From contig CAZTJO010000003.1 of assembly GCA_964614095.1 (NCBI GenBank), positions 28,447-92,446 of the forward strand: a DNA stretch of 64,000 bases, written 5' to 3'. This DNA is from CAZWKX01 sp964614095. Its GTDB lineage: Bacteria > Actinomycetota > Acidimicrobiia > Spongiisociales > UBA11373. Each line of letters opens with the position of its first letter. The first letter of the stretch is position 1. This document shows, piece after piece, positions 26,056 to 35,280 of this stretch. The position numbers and the translations under genes are program-made. The notes beneath the pieces were generated by a model. It was not told the DNA's origin, did not search any database, and worked only from the letters and a program-made list of their open reading frames with translations.

Positions 26056-27057
26056 AGACACATACGTCATCAGCGTCTCCATGTAGTTCGAGCGCTCGAA
26101 CGCGGAGGGGTCGGGGGCGGACTCCTGGCTCAGCGAGCCCTTTGCCTGCTCCACCGACTCGTACTCGTGCTCGTCAAACCACTGCACCACACCATCCTTC
26201 ACCAAGGACAGGTGCCCGGGACCCTCCCGCAGCAGGGCCGAAGCCATCATCGTCACATCGGCGCCGGCAAGAATCAGCTTCACCACGTCCTCCGCGGTGT
26301 GGACCCCCGTGGTGGCGGCCAGCGAGACATCAACGCGGCCCTTGAGAATGGCGATCCAGCGGAGCGGAATCCGCAGCTCCGCCGAGGTGCTGAGCTCCAC
26401 CCGAGGAGCCACCTCGAGCTCCTCGAGATCGATGTCGGGCTGGTAGAAGCGATTGAACAGCACCAGGCCGTCGGCGCCTGCATCGGCAAGCCGCCTCGCC
26501 ATATTTGCCATCGAGGAGAAGAACGGGCCCACCTTCACCGCCAGCGGTATCTCGACCACTGAACGCACCGCCTCAACCAGGTCCAGATAGCGCCGTTCCA
26601 CTTGTTCGCCGGTCTCGCCGACGTCGGCTGCCACGAAGTAGACATTGAGTTCCAGCGCCGATGCCCCCGCCTCTTCGACACGCGCCGCGTACCCGGTCCA
26701 ACCACCCCGGCTGGACCCATTGAGACTGGCGATCACCGGCACCGATAGCTCGGCCCGGGCGGCTTGAATCAGCTCGAGGTAGGGGCCGGGCCCGGTGTTA
26801 TAGCCCTCGGCCAGCTCGGGCAGGTAACCGCCCGGCGCCTCGGCGAACGACTCCGCGCCGTGTTCGAGGGCCTCGTGAATCTGCACTTCCTCGTGCTCGA
26901 TCTGCTCCTCGAACAGTGACGGAAGCACCACGGCTGCAGCCCCCGCCTCTTCGAGCCGGAGCGCCATCTCCACGGTGCGGCTCAGCGGCGACGCCGAGGC
27001 CACCAGCGGGCCGGCTAGCTTCAGTCCAAGGTACGAGGTCTCCAGATTCACACTCAT
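26044..27057 (-). CDS. Dihydroorotate dehydrogenase-like protein coupled to pyruvate:ferredoxin oxidoreductase
   Basis: 337 residues of an FMN-binding TIM barrel of the DHOD type: TSYLGLKLAGPLVASASPLS, VPVIASLNGSSRGGWTGYAA, IPLAVKVGPFFSSMANMARR, GADGLVLFNRFYQPDIDLEE and HTAEDVVKLILAGADVTMMA. The start overlaps the stop of the pyruvate:ferredoxin oxidoreductase gene (ATGA). This pairing, seen in many bacteria, suggests a redox partner role tied to ferredoxin rather than pyrimidine synthesis; that is inference. The last codons overlap a bidirectional terminator. Confidence 0.88.
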   Translation of the reverse strand: MSVNLETSYLGLKLAGPLVASASPLSRTVEMALRLEEAGAAAVVLPSLFEEQIEHEEVQIHEALEHGAESFAEAPGGYLPELAEGYNTGPGPYLELIQAARAELSVPVIASLNGSSRGGWTGYAARVEEAGASALELNVYFVAADVGETGEQVERRYLDLVEAVRSVVEIPLAVKVGPFFSSMANMARRLADAGADGLVLFNRFYQPDIDLEELEVAPRVELSTSAELRIPLRWIAILKGRVDVSLAATTGVHTAEDVVKLILAGADVTMMASALLREGPGHLSLVKDGVVQWFDEHEYESVEQAKGSLSQESAPDPSAFERSNYMETLMTYVSPSF

Positions 27058-30000
27058 ACGGTCACTTCCTCCCCGGGAAGGCCACGCTCCATGCCGGCGA
27101 GCTGCTCGTAGAGCCTCCACCTCTCGTCGATGTCCTGCTGCGCCGCAGTGATGAGCCTCTCGGCGCTCTCGGGATTCGATTTCATGAGCATGGCGTAGCG
27201 GGCTTCGGTGTTGGCGAATTCCTTGAAGGGTTTGCTCGGCGGCCGGCTGTCGAGCGACAACGGATGATTCTCGGCGCTCGCCTGCCTCGGGTCGAAGCGG
27301 TACAACTGCCAGTAACCGGTGGCCACCGCATCTTCCTGATGCTCCGCCTGGCGGGCCATATCGATGCCGTGGGCGATGCAGGGGCTATAGGCGATGACCA
27401 ATGAGGGACCCGGATACGACTCGGCTTCGACAATGGCCCTAATGGTCTGGCGCATGTTGGCCCCTATCGCGATCTGGGCTACATAGACGTTGCCGTACGA
27501 CATGGCGATCATGCCTAGGTCCTTCTTGGCGGTTTCTTTGCCGCCACTGGCGAACCTGGCCACTGCGGCGCGTGGCGTTGCCTTCGACGCCTGTCCGCCC
27601 GTATTGGAATACACCTCTGTGTCCAGTACGAGCACGTTGACGTCTCGTCCGGTGGCAAACACATGATCTAGACCGCCGAATCCGATGTCGTAGGCCCAGC
27701 CGTCTCCGCCCATGATCCAGACGCTCTTGCGTATAAGCGAGTCGAGCAGCGCCAGCGCCCACTTGGCCTTGCCGGACCCGTCGGCCTCGAGCTGCTCCCT
27801 GATGTCCGCAATGCGATCCCGCTGAGCGGCGATGGCCTCCTCGGTGGTCTGCTCGGCCCCGACCGTGGCCTCGACCAGATCCTTGCCGAGCACGTCGATC
27901 AGGCCTTCCAGAGCATTGGCGGCCGCTTCCGCCCTCTGGTCGACGGCCAGGCGCATGCCCAGGCCAAACTCGGCATTGTCTTCGAACAGAGAGTTCGACC
28001 AGGTGGGTCCCCGGCCGTCGCCGTTCTTAGTCCACGGTGTCGTGGGTAAATTGCCGCCGTAGATCGACGAGCAGCCGGTGGCATTGGCCACCATGAGCCG
28101 GTCCCCAAACAGCTGCGACACCAGCTTGACGTACGGGGTCTCGCCACAGCCGGCACAGGCTCCGGAGTACTCGAAGAGCGGCTGCAGGGCCTGGGATCCC
28201 TTGATGCTGAACGGGTTCGCCGTGCTGCGGTCGATCTCGGGCAGTGACAGGAAGTACTCATAGCGTTCCCGCTCCCGGTCCAGATGATCGTCCTTGGGCT
28301 CCATGTTGATGGCCTTGTGTTTCACCTCTTCCTTGCTTTTGGCCGGGCAGATGTTTACGCAGACTCCACATCCGGTGCAGTCGTCCGGCGCCACCTGGAT
28401 GGTGAGCAGCTTGTCGGCAAACTCCTTGCCCTTTGGCTCTCTGGAGAGAAAACCCTCTGGAGCGTTCTTCAGCTCCGACGCGTCGTAGTACTTGACCCGA
28501 ATGGCTGCGTGGGGACATACCAGCGCGCAGCGGGCGCAGTCGATGCAGATCTCCGGATCCCAGATGGGGATCTCCATAGCGATCGAACGCTTCTCGTACT
28601 GGGTGGTTCCGGTGGGGAAGGTGCCGTCGACCGGCATGGCGCTCACCGGCAGCAGGTCGCCCTTGCCGGCGATAATCATCGCAGTCACCCTTTGCACAAA
28701 ATCGGGTGCGTGGGCCGGCACCGGTGATTCCATGTGCCGCTTACTGGTTGCCTTCTTCGGCACCCCGACCTCGTGCATAGCCTCGATGGCCCCGTCAACA
28801 GCGGCATAGTTGCGCTTGACCACGGTCTCGCCACGTTTGCCGTAGGTCTTCTGGATGGACTCCTTGATCTCATCGACTGCCTGCTTCTTGGGCAGCACTT
28901 CGGTGAGAGCAAAGAAGCAGGTCTGTAACACGGTGTTGATGCGTCCACCGAGGCCGGCCTTGTCGGCCACCTCGTAACCGTCGACGACGAAGAATCTCAG
29001 CTTCTTCTCAATGATCTGTTCCTGCACCTCCAGCGGTAGGCGATCCCAGGTCTCGTCGCCGTAGGGGCTGTTCAGCAGGAACGTCGCCCCCGGCTCGGCC
29101 CGGCCCAGCACGTCGATGCGCTCCAAGAGGCCAAATTGGTGGCAGGCCACAAACGAAGCCCGGTCGATGAGGTAGGCGGCATCGATGCGGTTGGGCCCGA
29201 AACGCAGGTGCGACACCGTCGCCGACCCCGACTTCTTGGAGTCGTAGACGAAGTAGCCCTGGGCATACATGGGGGTGTTCTCACCGATGATCTTCACCGA
29301 GTTTTTGTTGGCCCCTACGGTGCCGTCGGCACCGAGGCCAAAGAACAGCGCCCGCACCTCGCCGTCGGATGAAGGTACCCATTCGCGGTCGTAGTCGAGG
29401 CTCAGGTGGGTCACATCATCGATGATGCCCACCGTGAAGTGCTGCTTCGGCGACGCCTCAGAGAGCTCGTCGAGGGCGGCCTTGGCCATCGCCGGGGTGA
29501 ACTCCTTCGAGGAGAGCCCATAGCGTCCCCCGATGATGCGCGGCATGCCGTCGAGGGGAAGCGTGCCGGCCCCGGCGGCCTCGGCCAAGGCGGTGACCAC
29601 GTCCTGATAGAGGGGCTCGCCGATGGCCCCGGGCTCCTTGGTCCGATCGAGCACGGAGATGCCCTTGACCGTCTTGGGCAGTGCGGCCAGAAGTGCCTCC
29701 CCGTCGAAGGGCCGGTAAAGGCGCACCTTCACCACACCCACCTTCTCGCCGCCGGCGGCGAGCGCTTCCGCCGCCTCTTCGGCGGCGCCTACGGCCGACG
29801 CCATCAGCACCAGCACCCGTTCGGCGTCTGGAGCGCCGACGTAGTCGAAAAGGTGGTATTGGCGCCCGATCAGCTCACCGAACTGATCCATGGCCGCCTG
29901 CACTTTGCCGGGCACCGCCTCGTAGTAGAGATTGCAGGCCTCACGGGCCTGGAAGAACACATCTGGGTTCTGCGCGGTGCCCCGCAGCACCGGGTGCTCC

Positions 30001-30629
30001 GGATCCATGGCCCGGGCCCGGTGTGCGGCAATGGCTTCCTCGTCGATCAAGGCCCGCAGGTCGTCCTCGGTGAGGCGTTCGATCTTGGCCACCTCGCTCG
30101 AGGTGCGGAAGCCGTCGAAAAAGTGAATAAAGGGAACACGTGAGGTGAGCGTCGACGCATGAGCGATCGCCGCCATGTCCTGCGCCTCCTGAACCGAGGA
30201 GGAGGCGAGCATGGCGAAGCCGGTCTGCCGGGCCCCCATAACATCGCTGTGATCACCGAAGATCGACAGCGCGTGGGTGGCGATGGTGCGCGCCGACACG
30301 TGAATAACGCCCGACGAGAGCTCGCCGGCGATCTTGTACATGTTGGGCAGCATCAGCAGCAGGCCCTGCGAGGCGGTGAACGTTGTGATCAGAGCGCCGG
30401 CCTGGATGGCTCCATGGCAGGCCCCGGCGGCGCCACCCTCGCTCTGCATTTCGACGACATCGGGGATAGTGCCCCAGACGTTGGGCTGACCCACCGATGA
30501 CCAAGCATCGGCGTGCTCGCCCATGGAAGATGAAGGGGTGATGGGGTAGATGGCAATGACTTCGCTGAGTCTGTGGCCCACATAGGCGGTGGCCTCATTG
30601 CCGTCCACGGTCACAATCGGTCGTTTCAC
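27054..30629 (-). CDS. nifJ: Pyruvate:ferredoxin (flavodoxin) oxidoreductase, single-chain
   Basis: About 1191 residues, the normal length for the homodimeric enzyme. Domain order: pyrophosphate/pyrimidine N-terminal domain (VTVDGNEATAYVGHRLSEVI, AIYPITPSSSMGE), domain II, gamma domain, ferredoxin-like domain with CIDCARCALVCPHAAI (near residue 696) and CTGCGVCVNICP (near 750), then the thiamine-diphosphate domain with GACAGCGETPYVKL (near 821) and GDGWAYDIGFGG (near 973). It makes acetyl-CoA and CO2 from pyruvate and reduces ferredoxin, implying anaerobic or microaerobic capacity. The GTG at 30629 is preferred because GAGAGGAA lies just upstream; an ATG at 30647 is also in frame. Confidence 0.95.
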   Translation of the reverse strand: MKRPIVTVDGNEATAYVGHRLSEVIAIYPITPSSSMGEHADAWSSVGQPNVWGTIPDVVEMQSEGGAAGACHGAIQAGALITTFTASQGLLLMLPNMYKIAGELSSGVIHVSARTIATHALSIFGDHSDVMGARQTGFAMLASSSVQEAQDMAAIAHASTLTSRVPFIHFFDGFRTSSEVAKIERLTEDDLRALIDEEAIAAHRARAMDPEHPVLRGTAQNPDVFFQAREACNLYYEAVPGKVQAAMDQFGELIGRQYHLFDYVGAPDAERVLVLMASAVGAAEEAAEALAAGGEKVGVVKVRLYRPFDGEALLAALPKTVKGISVLDRTKEPGAIGEPLYQDVVTALAEAAGAGTLPLDGMPRIIGGRYGLSSKEFTPAMAKAALDELSEASPKQHFTVGIIDDVTHLSLDYDREWVPSSDGEVRALFFGLGADGTVGANKNSVKIIGENTPMYAQGYFVYDSKKSGSATVSHLRFGPNRIDAAYLIDRASFVACHQFGLLERIDVLGRAEPGATFLLNSPYGDETWDRLPLEVQEQIIEKKLRFFVVDGYEVADKAGLGGRINTVLQTCFFALTEVLPKKQAVDEIKESIQKTYGKRGETVVKRNYAAVDGAIEAMHEVGVPKKATSKRHMESPVPAHAPDFVQRVTAMIIAGKGDLLPVSAMPVDGTFPTGTTQYEKRSIAMEIPIWDPEICIDCARCALVCPHAAIRVKYYDASELKNAPEGFLSREPKGKEFADKLLTIQVAPDDCTGCGVCVNICPAKSKEEVKHKAINMEPKDDHLDRERERYEYFLSLPEIDRSTANPFSIKGSQALQPLFEYSGACAGCGETPYVKLVSQLFGDRLMVANATGCSSIYGGNLPTTPWTKNGDGRGPTWSNSLFEDNAEFGLGMRLAVDQRAEAAANALEGLIDVLGKDLVEATVGAEQTTEEAIAAQRDRIADIREQLEADGSGKAKWALALLDSLIRKSVWIMGGDGWAYDIGFGGLDHVFATGRDVNVLVLDTEVYSNTGGQASKATPRAAVARFASGGKETAKKDLGMIAMSYGNVYVAQIAIGANMRQTIRAIVEAESYPGPSLVIAYSPCIAHGIDMARQAEHQEDAVATGYWQLYRFDPRQASAENHPLSLDSRPPSKPFKEFANTEARYAMLMKSNPESAERLITAAQQDIDERWRLYEQLAGMERGLPGEEVTV

Positions 30630-30670
30630 AACACGTTCCTCTCTCATTCGGTTCAGGCCATACTTTCCCA

Positions 30671-30710
30671 CGCGGTACCACCCGCGTTTAGGGGGTTAGG
30701 TCCTACCCCT
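30671..30710. promoter_or_regulatory. Two palindromes upstream of nifJ
   Basis: CGCGG/CCGCG (30671-30686, six-base spacer) lies next to GGGG-T-TAGG-T-CCTA-CCCC (30692-30709), an inverted repeat with a one-base bulge centred on 30701, about 72 bases before the nifJ start. They could bind a redox or carbon-responsive repressor. No known consensus is claimed. Confidence 0.4.
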
Positions 30711-30898
30711 GGGGACCGAAGGCCCCACTCGGCAGACACCAGGGTACAAGCGCTGTGGATCGGCTCATACCCGAAGCTGGCGCACACCGGCTCCGGCACG
30801 TCGCCGGCCGGGCCAGATCGCCTCCTGAACAAATGGAGCACATCCTCGAGGCCAATAGACGGCCTGAATCGACCGCCACAATCGGCCCACCTACCCCG

Positions 30899-32647
30899 TC
30901 AGCCAATGGTCACGATCACCGGCAGCCAGCCGCGCAAGGAGTTGATGACCGCGATCTCGTCGGCGCTCTTCAGCTCCGCCACCGTCACCACCCGCTCCTC
31001 AAGTCGGCCCTTGTCGAGCAGCACCTGCCGCTCGATGCCGGGCAGGCAGCCCGAGTCGAGCGGTGGGGTCACCCAGCGCCCATCCAGCTTCACCGCCAGG
31101 TTGGCAATGGTGGTCTCGGTCACTTCGCCCCGCTCGTTGACCAGCACCACGTCGCCGGCTTCCGGGTGGCGGGCCCGGCGTTCCTCGTAGAGGTCCCGCC
31201 TTGTGGTCTTGTGAAAGAGCAACCAATCCTGTGAGTTCACCGACTCAGCGTCAACGATCAGTTTCACCGGCTCCGCCGATTCCGCCGGCATCTCGGTGAC
31301 TTCCACGGTGATCCGGCCGTCTGCATCAAGAAGGAGCCTGAGCCGCCGCGGTCCTCCCTCCTCCGGCATCGCTTCGTCGACTGCAGCCTCCGCAGCCTTC
31401 CGCTCAAAGGGCATGCCAAAGTAGGCCGCCGAGTGTTCCATCCGAGCGAGATGGCGTTCCAGGTGCCGTACACCTTCCGGCTCCCACCGCATGGTCTCGA
31501 ACAGCCCGACCTCGGGAATTCGATGGCTCAACACCTTCGCCTTGTCCAGGGTCTCGGCGTACTCGCCCTCCGGCGATGAGTCAAGGGTGATCCCGCCGCC
31601 GACGCCGTACTCGGCTCGACCCGCGGTCACATCGACCACAACGGTACGAATGGCCACCGAAAACACCGCCTCGATGTCCCCGAGGCCGGGCCCCACCATG
31701 CCGATGGCGCCGGTGTAGAGACCGCGGGCCCCCCGCTCCAGCTCGGCGATGATCTCCATAGTCCGCACCTTGGGGGCCCCGGTCACCGATCCACACGGGA
31801 ACAGGGCGGAGAAGACCTCATCTAGCCCGATGTCGTCCCGGGGCTTGGCTCGGATGGTCGAGGTGAGCTGCCACACCGTCTCGTAGCGCTCCGCCGCCAG
31901 CAGCTCCTCAACCTCCACCGAACCGAACCGGGCGATCCGGCCCAGATCGTTGCGCAGCAGGTCGACAATCATGAGGTTCTCGGCTCGGTTCTTCTCGGAC
32001 GTGAGAAGGCGCTCCCGCTGCATCTCGTCATCCTCGCTCCAGCGGCCCCGAGGCGCCGTCCCCTTCATGGGACGGGTCCGCAGCACGCCGTCCCGCCACT
32101 CGAAAAACAGCTCAGGCGACACACTCAGAACGCGGAATCGCCCCAGGTCGAGATCGGCGCAGTAGCCGGCCCGCTGCGCCCGGCACAAGTCGGTGTACCA
32201 GACGGCTAGATCCCCCTCCACCGGAGCCTGCAGCCGATAGGTGTAATTCACCTGGTAGGTATCACCCCTGCAAATGTGTTTGCGGATCAGATCTATCGCC
32301 TCCCGATAGGAGGCCTGCTCGATAGAGGGCTCCCAGGCACCGGTCCGATACGCGCCGCGGCCGTCCGGCGGGGACACCGACCGGCGTGCCGGGTAGAGGC
32401 CAAACCACAGCAGCGGCATCGCCGATTGGGGTCCCGGAACCCTCAGATGGGCATCAAAAGCGGGAGCGGCGTCGTAGGCGACAAACCCGGCGGCCCACCT
32501 GCCGGCCCGTGCCGCCAACTCCACTTGTCGCAGCGCCGGCAGCACCTCGTCGAGCCGGTGGGCCTCGATCACCTCCTCGGGACCCTCAAACAGGAAACTG
32601 CCGGCACCCCCCGGCCGTAGATCGTCGAGGTGGATGGTCCCCTCCAT
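30899..32647 (-). CDS. pabBC: PabB-PabC fusion: aminodeoxychorismate synthase component I and aminodeoxychorismate lyase
   Basis: 582 residues. The chorismate-binding domain (about 1-370) has YQVNYTYRLQAPVEGDLAVW, RTRPMKGTAPRGRWSEDDEM, NLMIVDLLRNDLGRIARFGS and FPCGSVTGAPKVRTMEII. The class IV aminotransferase-like lyase domain (about 385-582) has LFETMRWEPEGVRHLERHLA, the lysine of LLFHKTTRRDLYEERR and LVNERGEVTETTIANLAVKL. Together they would convert chorismate, with a glutamine amidotransferase subunit not seen here, to p-aminobenzoate for folate. The ATG at 32647 has TAGGGT (32659-32654) six bases upstream and no ribosome binding site, so the mRNA is probably leaderless. It diverges from the methyltransferase at 32720. 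Confidence 0.93.
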   Translation of the reverse strand: MEGTIHLDDLRPGGAGSFLFEGPEEVIEAHRLDEVLPALRQVELAARAGRWAAGFVAYDAAPAFDAHLRVPGPQSAMPLLWFGLYPARRSVSPPDGRGAYRTGAWEPSIEQASYREAIDLIRKHICRGDTYQVNYTYRLQAPVEGDLAVWYTDLCRAQRAGYCADLDLGRFRVLSVSPELFFEWRDGVLRTRPMKGTAPRGRWSEDDEMQRERLLTSEKNRAENLMIVDLLRNDLGRIARFGSVEVEELLAAERYETVWQLTSTIRAKPRDDIGLDEVFSALFPCGSVTGAPKVRTMEIIAELERGARGLYTGAIGMVGPGLGDIEAVFSVAIRTVVVDVTAGRAEYGVGGGITLDSSPEGEYAETLDKAKVLSHRIPEVGLFETMRWEPEGVRHLERHLARMEHSAAYFGMPFERKAAEAAVDEAMPEEGGPRRLRLLLDADGRITVEVTEMPAESAEPVKLIVDAESVNSQDWLLFHKTTRRDLYEERRARHPEAGDVVLVNERGEVTETTIANLAVKLDGRWVTPPLDSGCLPGIERQVLLDKGRLEERVVTVAELKSADEIAVINSLRGWLPVIVTIG

Positions 32648-32719
32648 GCCGGCACCCTATCTCGCACCGGCGCTGAGGTCCCACAAATCGCCGGATCTTG
32701 CCGCTACCGTGGCGCCGCC

Positions 32720-33574
32720 ATGCGCTTCACACTGCGCGACCTGGTGCAGGCCGGGCCGCTCGAAGACGGCCCGGAGCAATCCCGAAAACTTCCGTGGCAC
32801 GACCCGGACTTCTCGGAACGGATGCTCGCCGAGCATCTCTCGCAACGACACGACCTCGCCTCGCGCCGGCTAGATGCCATCGACCGGCACGTCACCTGGC
32901 TGCACCACACCGTTACCGGGGGCCATCCCGGCAGAGTGCTCGATCTCGGCTGCGGGCCGGGTCTATACACGGAGCGCCTCGCCGCGCTGGGGCACGAGTG
33001 TGTAGGTATTGACTTCTCGCCGGCGGCAATACGCTATGCGAACCAGCAAGTGGACAAGCTCGGCCTCGATTGCACCTACCGGCTCGAGGATCTTCGGTCC
33101 GCCGATTTTGGGACGGACCACAGCCTGATCCTGTTCCTCTTCGGTGAGCTGAATACCTTCACACCGGCAGAGGCCGAGGCCTTGCTGAGAAAGACGGCGG
33201 AAAGCCTTGCCAAGCACGCCGCCCTCGTGCTCGAGGTGCACACCATCGAGGCCGTGCGAGCCGCCGGCGCGGCTCCACCCACGTGGTACCGGTCCGAGAG
33301 CGGTCTGTTCTCGGAGAAACCCCACCTGGTCCTCACCGAATCGACCTGGGATGAGGAGCAGGCAAAGTCGACCGATTACCATTGGGTCATCACCACACCA
33401 GAAAGCAAAATCGCTCGGTATGCCTCAACCCTCTACGGCTACACCGACGCCGAGTACGACCATCTGCTCCGTCGGTCCGGGCTGATACGTGTGGCTCGCT
33501 TCGGCGACCTGGAAGGCTCCGACCGCATCGATGGCGACTTGGAGGTCATCACCGCCACCCACCCCGACCGCTGA
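32720..33574 (+). CDS. Class I SAM-dependent methyltransferase
   Basis: 284 residues. The SAM-binding motif I is RVLDLGCGPGLYTERLAALG, followed by CVGIDFSPAAIRYANQQVDK and the motif II/III region GTDHSLILFLFGELNTFTPA. The substrate is unknown. The ATG at 32720 is chosen because TACCGT (32705-32710) lies nine bases upstream and no ribosome binding site is present; an in-frame upstream ATG at 32630 would fall inside the divergent pabBC gene. The 3' end overlaps the run-on of a frameshifted DinB-like gene on the other strand. Confidence 0.88.
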   Translation: MRFTLRDLVQAGPLEDGPEQSRKLPWHDPDFSERMLAEHLSQRHDLASRRLDAIDRHVTWLHHTVTGGHPGRVLDLGCGPGLYTERLAALGHECVGIDFSPAAIRYANQQVDKLGLDCTYRLEDLRSADFGTDHSLILFLFGELNTFTPAEAEALLRKTAESLAKHAALVLEVHTIEAVRAAGAAPPTWYRSESGLFSEKPHLVLTESTWDEEQAKSTDYHWVITTPESKIARYASTLYGYTDAEYDHLLRRSGLIRVARFGDLEGSDRIDGDLEVITATHPDR

Positions 33575-34053
33575 GCACTCTTCCCGTCTTCCGTTGGTGC
33601 CCGCCATCTGGCGCAGCAATTCCGTCTGTCCGGTGTGGTAGGTGTCATGGAAACACGTGGAACGCAGAGAATCGTGCAGGCTGCGCCCATCGTCCAGTTC
33701 TCTGGAGAGTTCCTCCCTCGTGAGTTCCCCCAGCGCCTCACCGATCTTCCTCTGCCCTTCCTCGAGCAGAGCTACTCGTCGCTCCAGCGGCACCACACCC
33801 GGCCCATCCTTGGTGATGGGATCCGACTCTCTCCGGTATCTATCGGCCTCAGCATCTTCCGGCAGCGGCACCGGGCCGAGACGCGCCGGTACCTGATCTC
33901 GCCCCACCAATATGTGACCCACCACCCGATTGACGCAGTTGATGTTGTACGGGTCTGCACCAGGGAATCGGCGTGGCCAAGGCCATCTGTTTGCGCCCTG
34001 ATGATGCGAACATTGCGGTCAAAATCCTCGGCCAGTTTTTTCCCGCTGAGCAC
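33425..34053 (-). pseudogene. DinB-superfamily protein gene, frameshifted
   Basis: The GTG at 34053, with AGAAGG upstream, opens a frame reading LSGKKLAEDFDRNVRIIRAQ and then GLGHADSLVQ. The expected next block of the family (NINCVNRVVGHILVG) is in another frame starting near 33945, and that frame continues with VPLERRVALLEEGQRKIGEA and FHDTYHTGQTELLRQMAG. Joining the two needs one lost base or two extra bases near 33940-33952. The second frame also runs past the normal C-terminus (about MAGTN) to a stop at 33425, inside the convergent methyltransferase gene. A complete DinB protein would be about 160 residues. Either a pseudogene or an assembly error. Confidence 0.75.
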
Positions 34054-34157
34054 GGGTTGCCTTCTGGCCGCAAGGATCTCACGGTAGACCAGCCGAGGGC
34101 CCGCTGCCCCGCTACGTGGTACTCAATGTCGCACGCCTCCATGCCGAAGACCGACCG

Positions 34158-34186
34158 GTGACATGGCTCCAAGGACTTGCTACGAT
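34158..34186 (+). promoter_or_regulatory. Promoter of the cysteine leader-cysK-cysE transcript
   Basis: GTGACA (34158-34163), a 17-base spacer and TACGAT (34181-34186) form one of the best -35/-10 pairs in the window. Transcription should start about 34192-34195, only a few bases before the leader-peptide ATG at 34199. Confidence 0.7.
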
Positions 34187-34198
34187 CCCGGTCTCGAG

Positions 34199-34270
34199 AT
34201 GAAGACACAGACCACATTCGCTTGTTGCTGCTGTTGTGCCATCAACGCGGGCGAATGCCGTCGTTTCTAA
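34199..34270 (+). CDS. Poly-cysteine leader peptide of the cysK-cysE operon
   Basis: A 23-codon frame directly behind a good promoter. It reads MKTQTTFA, then five consecutive Cys codons (34223-34237, TGT TGC TGC TGT TGT), then [10 protein letters not shown] with a sixth Cys, and stops at 34268-34270. It ends 71 bases before cysK. Poly-cysteine short frames upstream of cysteine genes are known in mycobacteria as cysteine-responsive attenuators; the same role here is inferred from composition, position and the hairpin that follows. Confidence 0.8.
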   Translation: MKTQTTFACCCCCAINAGECRRF

Positions 34271-34296
34271 CCACCACCCCCAACAAGACGACCCAG

Positions 34297-34322
34297 CGGC
34301 CCGCGGTGAACCACCCGGGCCG
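34297..34322 (+). promoter_or_regulatory. Attenuator hairpin between the Cys leader peptide and cysK
   Basis: CGGCCCG (34297-34303) pairs with CGGGCCG (34316-34322), with an inner GGTG/CACC stem (34305-34308 and 34312-34315) and an AAC loop, followed by TTTCTCGT and then the cysK ribosome binding site GGAGGGA (34331-34337). The left arm can instead pair with CGCGGGC (34246-34252) inside the leader frame: GCCCGCG at 34299-34305 is its exact complement. The two pairings exclude each other. Confidence 0.65.
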
Positions 34323-34341
34323 TTTCTCGTGGAGGGACTCA

Positions 34342-35280
34342 ATGACACAGATCTACTCGGACATAACCAAAACCATCGGCCGCACCCCGCTGGTGGATCT
34401 CGGCCGCCTGTCGCCGGAGGGCGGAGGACGGGTGGTGGCCAAGCTCGAGACGTTCAACCCGATGTCGAGCATCAAGGACCGCATCGGGGTGAACATGATC
34501 GACACCGCCGAAGCCGAGGGCAGCATCACCCCCGGCAAGACGACGCTCGTCGAGCCGACCAGCGGCAACACCGGCATCGGCCTCGCCTTCGTCTCCGCGG
34601 CCCGGGGCTACCGACTGATACTCACCATGCCCGACACCTTGAGCGTCGAGCGGCGCAGCCTGCTGGCCATGCTCGGCGCCGAGCTGGTGCTCACCCCGGG
34701 AGAGGACGGCATGAGGGGTGCCATCGCCACAGCCGAGGAGATCGTCGCCGCCACACCCGGCGCCGTCATGCTGCAGCAGTTCCGGAACCCGGCCAACCCC
34801 GAAATCCACCGGCGCAGCACCGCCGAAGAGATCTGGGCCGACACCGGTGGCACGGTGGACATTTTTGTCGCCGGAGTCGGCACCGGAGGCACCATCACCG
34901 GAGTGGGTGAGGTGCTCAAGGACCGTCGTCCCGAGCTGCAGGTGGTGGCGGTCGAGCCGGCCGGCTCACCGGTGCTTTCCGGCGGTGAGCCCGGCTCTCA
35001 CAAGATCCAGGGCATCGGTGCCGGTTTTGTCCCCGAGGTGCTGAACACCGAGATCATCGATGAGGTGATCGCGGTGAGTGACGAAGACGCCTTCACCACC
35101 GCCAGGCGGCTCGCCCGAAACGAAGGAATCCTCACCGGCATCTCGTCCGGGGCCGCGGTGTGGGCCGCCTTGCAGTTGGCGGCCCGATCCGAGAACGCCG
35201 GCAAGCTGATTGTGGTGGTGCTCCCCGACACCGGCGAGCGCTACATATCGACCGCCCTCTTTGAGGAGGTGGCGTCATGA
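34342..35280 (+). CDS. cysK: Cysteine synthase A (O-acetylserine sulfhydrylase)
   Basis: 312 residues of a fold-type II PLP enzyme. The PLP lysine is in [15 protein letters not shown] (near residue 44); the substrate loop is TSGNTGIG; the phosphate loop is [25 protein letters not shown] and [10 protein letters not shown] complete the signature. It makes cysteine from O-acetylserine and sulfide. The ATG at 34342 has GGAGGGA upstream. It follows a poly-Cys leader peptide and overlaps cysE by four bases, so precursor and product steps are made together and probably respond to cysteine supply. Confidence 0.95.
   Translation: MTQIYSDITKTIGRTPLVDLGRLSPEGGGRVVAKLETFNPMSSIKDRIGVNMIDTAEAEGSITPGKTTLVEPTSGNTGIGLAFVSAARGYRLILTMPDTLSVERRSLLAMLGAELVLTPGEDGMRGAIATAEEIVAATPGAVMLQQFRNPANPEIHRRSTAEEIWADTGGTVDIFVAGVGTGGTITGVGEVLKDRRPELQVVAVEPAGSPVLSGGEPGSHKIQGIGAGFVPEVLNTEIIDEVIAVSDEDAFTTARRLARNEGILTGISSGAAVWAALQLAARSENAGKLIVVVLPDTGERYISTALFEEVAS

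Noticed and set aside
34177..34341. Extension of cysK upstream to 34177
   Set aside because: cysK homology starts at 34342 with a good ribosome binding site; the extension would run through the leader peptide and attenuator in another frame.
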